DNA of 32,739 nt from Novosphingobium capsulatum NBRC 12533 (GTDB taxonomy: Bacteria > Pseudomonadota > Alphaproteobacteria > Sphingomonadales > Sphingomonadaceae), in assembly GCF_001598375.1 (NCBI RefSeq), contig NZ_BCYV01000032.1, positions 1-32,739 of the forward strand, read 5' to 3'. The translations under genes were made by a program, and so were the position numbers. Below the pieces are notes generated by a model. The model searched no databases. It saw only the letters and a list, made by a program, of their open reading frames with translations, and was not told the DNA's origin. Of the stretch, positions 30,811 through 32,739 are shown in pieces. Numbering within the stretch: position 1 is the first letter of the stretch; every line of letters starts with the position of its first letter.

Positions 30811-31427
30811 GCGAAATCCTCCAGCGCAAAGCCGCGGGCAAAGGCGGCGGCCAGGGTTTCCGGGGTAAGCGGATCGAGCGGGTCGAGCCGGCCCAGGCGG
30901 CGCACCTTGCCCATCGCGGCGATGGTCTGTTCGTTGTCTGCGTTCTCGGCACCGACGAAGGCGATACCGTGGATCGGCACGCCGCGCGCGCGCAGCGCTT
31001 CGAGCGTCAGCAGGCTGTGGTTGATGGTGCCCAGCGCCGTGCGCGCCACCACGATCACCGGCAGGTTCCACCAGGCAAACAGATCGGCATAGAGCGTGCC
31101 GCGCGTGATCGGCACCAGCGCGCCGCCGGCGCCCTCTACCACCAGGCGTTCATGATCGGGCGGGGAAAGCCGCGCCGGATCGATCTGCAAGCCGTCAAGC
31201 TCTGCCGCGCGGTGGGGCGAGAGCGGCTCGGTCAGGCGATAGGCTTCGGGCAGGATCAAGTCAGGCGGCAATTGCGCCAGCGCGGCCACGGCATCGCGGT
31301 CTGCCCCGTCATCCAGGCCGGATTGCACCGGCTTCCAGTAATGCGCGCGCAGCGCACCGGCGAGGGCGGCACTGAACACGGTCTTGCCGATGCCGGTATC
31401 GGTTCCGGTCACGACATAACGGGTCAT
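30807..31427 (-). CDS. bioD: Dethiobiotin synthetase
   Basis: BioD closes the ureido ring of dethiobiotin from 7,8-diaminopelargonate, CO2 and ATP. The P-loop reads VTGTDTGIGKTVFSAAL at 6-22, YWKPVQSG follows (Lys and Ser of the substrate site), and VEGAGGALVPI carries the conserved GAGG segment. Length is 206, in the usual 200-230 range. I chose the ATG at 31425-31427, which shares its A with the bioF stop (TGATG); a GTG one codon upstream is an alternative and both have GAGGAG in reach. It is translationally coupled to bioF in front and bioA behind. Confidence 0.93.
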   Translation of the reverse strand: MTRYVVTGTDTGIGKTVFSAALAGALRAHYWKPVQSGLDDGADRDAVAALAQLPPDLILPEAYRLTEPLSPHRAAELDGLQIDPARLSPPDHERLVVEGAGGALVPITRGTLYADLFAWWNLPVIVVARTALGTINHSLLTLEALRARGVPIHGIAFVGAENADNEQTIAAMGKVRRLGRLDPLDPLTPETLAAAFARGFALEDFA

Positions 31428-32566
31428 CACAGGATCTCCTCAAGGGTGGCGGCCAGCGCATCGACATCGGCCGGGGTGGCGTTGAGCGTTAGCGAAATGC
31501 GCAGGCGGCTGGTGCCGGCGGGCACGGTGGGCGGGCGAATGCCGCGCACGTCAAACCCGGCGACCTGCAGCCGTGCGGCCGTGGCCATGGTGCGCGCGTC
31601 ATCGCCCAGGATCAGTGGCATGACCTGGCTGCCGCTGACGCTGGCGCCCAGCGGGCCCAGCCGGCGTGCGGCATGGTCGATCAGCGTGGACAGTGCGGCG
31701 CGGCGCTCTGGCTCGTCGGCGCAGATGCGCAAGGCCTCGCGCACCGCGCTGGCCATCAGCGGGCTGGGGGCGGTGGAAAAGATGAACGGGCGGCCACGGT
31801 TGACCAGGAAATCGCGCACCACGCGCGGGCCGCATACCAGCGCCCCTTCGCAGCCTAGCGCCTTGCCACAGGTGCGCAGCACGATCACATCGGCGCGTCC
31901 GTCGAGATGCGCGGCCAGGCCACGCCCATCGGGGCCGAACACGCCGGTGGCGTGCGCCTCGTCGATCACCAGGATCGCGCCATGGCGCTGCGCCACAGCG
32001 GCAAGATCATCCAGCGGGGCGCGGTCACCATCCATCGAATAGAGGCTTTCGACGCAGAGCCACAGGCGCCCGGTATGGCCCTGCGCGCGCCATTGCGCCG
32101 CCAGCGTGGCAAAGGCATCGGCGTCGTTGTGCGCCGCCATCGCCGTGCGCGCCCGGGTCAGCCGCAGGCCTTCGTGGACCGAGGCGTGGATCAGTTCGTC
32201 ATAGATCACCAGGTCTTCGCGCTGGGGCAGGGTGGCAATCAACGCCACGTTGCCGGCATAGCCGGCGCTGAACCACAGCGTGCTTTCGCAGCCGAAGAAG
32301 GCGGCGGCTTCTGCCTCCAGCGCCTCGTGCTCGGGATCGTTGCCGCGCAGCAGGCGCGATCCGCCCGACCCCACCGCCACGCCGCGCGCCAGGGCATCGG
32401 CCACGGCAGCGCGCAGGCGCGGGGCTTGCGCCAGGCCGAGATAATCGTTGCTGGCAAAATCCACGCCGGCGCGCGGGGCCAGCGTGCGCAGGCGGGCGCG
32501 CGCCTGCAACCCCGCCAGATCGGCGGACTGGGCCTGCCACAGATCCGTGGCGCTCACGCTGTCCAT
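31427..32566 (-). CDS. bioF: 8-amino-7-oxononanoate synthase
   Basis: BioF condenses pimeloyl thioester with L-alanine to KAPA, with PLP. The 379 residues match E. coli BioF (384). FASNDYLGLAQAPRL (37-51), GSGGSRLLRGNDPEHEALE (67-85) and IDEAHATGVFGPDGRG (201-216) are the signature segments; Asp202 and His205 contact the cofactor and Lys235 in TCGKALG is the Schiff-base lysine. The ATG at 32564-32566 lies four bases after the bioB stop and gives the family start MDSVSATDLW; an ATG 12 codons earlier lies inside bioB and is less likely. No acyl carrier protein or pimeloyl-donor gene (bioC, bioH) is in view. Confidence 0.94.
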   Translation of the reverse strand: MDSVSATDLWQAQSADLAGLQARARLRTLAPRAGVDFASNDYLGLAQAPRLRAAVADALARGVAVGSGGSRLLRGNDPEHEALEAEAAAFFGCESTLWFSAGYAGNVALIATLPQREDLVIYDELIHASVHEGLRLTRARTAMAAHNDADAFATLAAQWRAQGHTGRLWLCVESLYSMDGDRAPLDDLAAVAQRHGAILVIDEAHATGVFGPDGRGLAAHLDGRADVIVLRTCGKALGCEGALVCGPRVVRDFLVNRGRPFIFSTAPSPLMASAVREALRICADEPERRAALSTLIDHAARRLGPLGASVSGSQVMPLILGDDARTMATAARLQVAGFDVRGIRPPTVPAGTSRLRISLTLNATPADVDALAATLEEIL

Positions 32567-32570
32567 GCGA

Positions 32571-32739
32571 TCAGGCCGCGCAGCCGCCCGAGCAGCCGCC
32601 AACGGCTTTCATCGCGCGCAGCGGCTCTTCGCCTTCCATGGGCCTCAGGCCCAGGCGCGCAAACATCGCCGCGTCGCTGTCGTCGCCGGCATTGGGCGCG
32701 GTCAGCAGCTTGTCGCCGGTGAAGATCGAGTTGGCGCCC
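32571..32739 (-). CDS. bioB: Biotin synthase, C-terminal part (runs off the right edge)
   Basis: The last 55 codons before the TGA at 32571-32573 read GANSIFTGDKLLTAPNAG, then DDSDAAMFARLGLRPMEGEE, the standard C-terminus of the radical-SAM biotin synthase, which inserts sulfur into dethiobiotin. GANSIF is part of the conserved barrel end; the radical-SAM CxxxCxxC and the auxiliary cluster ligands lie upstream, outside the window. The protein ends VGGCSGGCAA; this CSGGC tail is not present in E. coli BioB. The bioB stop is four bases from the bioF start, so it leads the operon. Confidence 0.93.
   Translation of the reverse strand, partial: GANSIFTGDKLLTAPNAGDDSDAAMFARLGLRPMEGEEPLRAMKAVGGCSGGCAA

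Overview
The window is GC-rich chromosomal DNA from a member of the Sphingomonadaceae (Alphaproteobacteria), most likely Novosphingobium or a close relative. The best evidence is the D-mannonate dehydratase at 4814-6022: it has 402 residues and every active-site residue falls at the number known for the structurally studied Novosphingobium aromaticivorans enzyme. A LOV-HTH photoreceptor of the Erythrobacter EL222 type and the small sphingomonad-like proteins near 29 kb agree. No tRNA, rRNA, CRISPR array or intact mobile element was seen.

Layout. (a) 1-857 is a decayed segment: an ArdC-like antirestriction remnant, a short direct repeat, and the last 64 codons of a MarR regulator whose stop overlaps the start of an intact MFS transporter (854-2146). 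(b) 2185-3908: an NmrA-like NAD(P)-binding protein divergent from an HxlR regulator, with a perfect palindrome between them. (c) 3956-10936: a hexuronate/aldonate module, with a GntR/FadR-type regulator divergent from manD, a secreted GH2 enzyme with a malectin-like domain, a 2-keto-3-deoxygluconate kinase and an ExuT-like transporter. Together these would release a sugar acid from a glycoside, import it, dehydrate mannonate to KDG and phosphorylate it. The uronate isomerase, fructuronate reductase and KDPG aldolase are not in the window. (d) 11001-16066: the glycerol regulon, glpD-glpR divergent from glpF-glpK, with five helically phased 10-11 bp repeats in the 376-bp divergent region. (e) 16178-19579: a large exported tricorn-type protease ending in a strong terminator. 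(f) 19640-22060: folE and a FAD oxidoreductase in one operon, divergent from a LOV-HTH blue-light regulator. (g) 22119-25412: a TonB-C-like secreted protein, a chemoreceptor and a cyclophilin-type isomerase. (h) 25413-29545: an exported clan GH-A-like hydrolase, a ChaN/EreA-like exported protein, an AT-rich intergenic region and two small proteins. (i) 29539-32739: the biotin operon bioB(partial)-bioF-bioD-bioA, tightly packed on the minus strand.

Most of the window is ordinary core metabolism. The parts most worth a second look are the LOV-HTH/folE/FAD-oxidoreductase cluster, the phased repeat operator in the glp region, the uronate-linked GH2-malectin enzyme, the CSGGC tail on BioB, the His-rich FolE extension and the MarR/ArdC scar at the left edge. 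All functions are read from sequence motifs and gene context; no database search was run.
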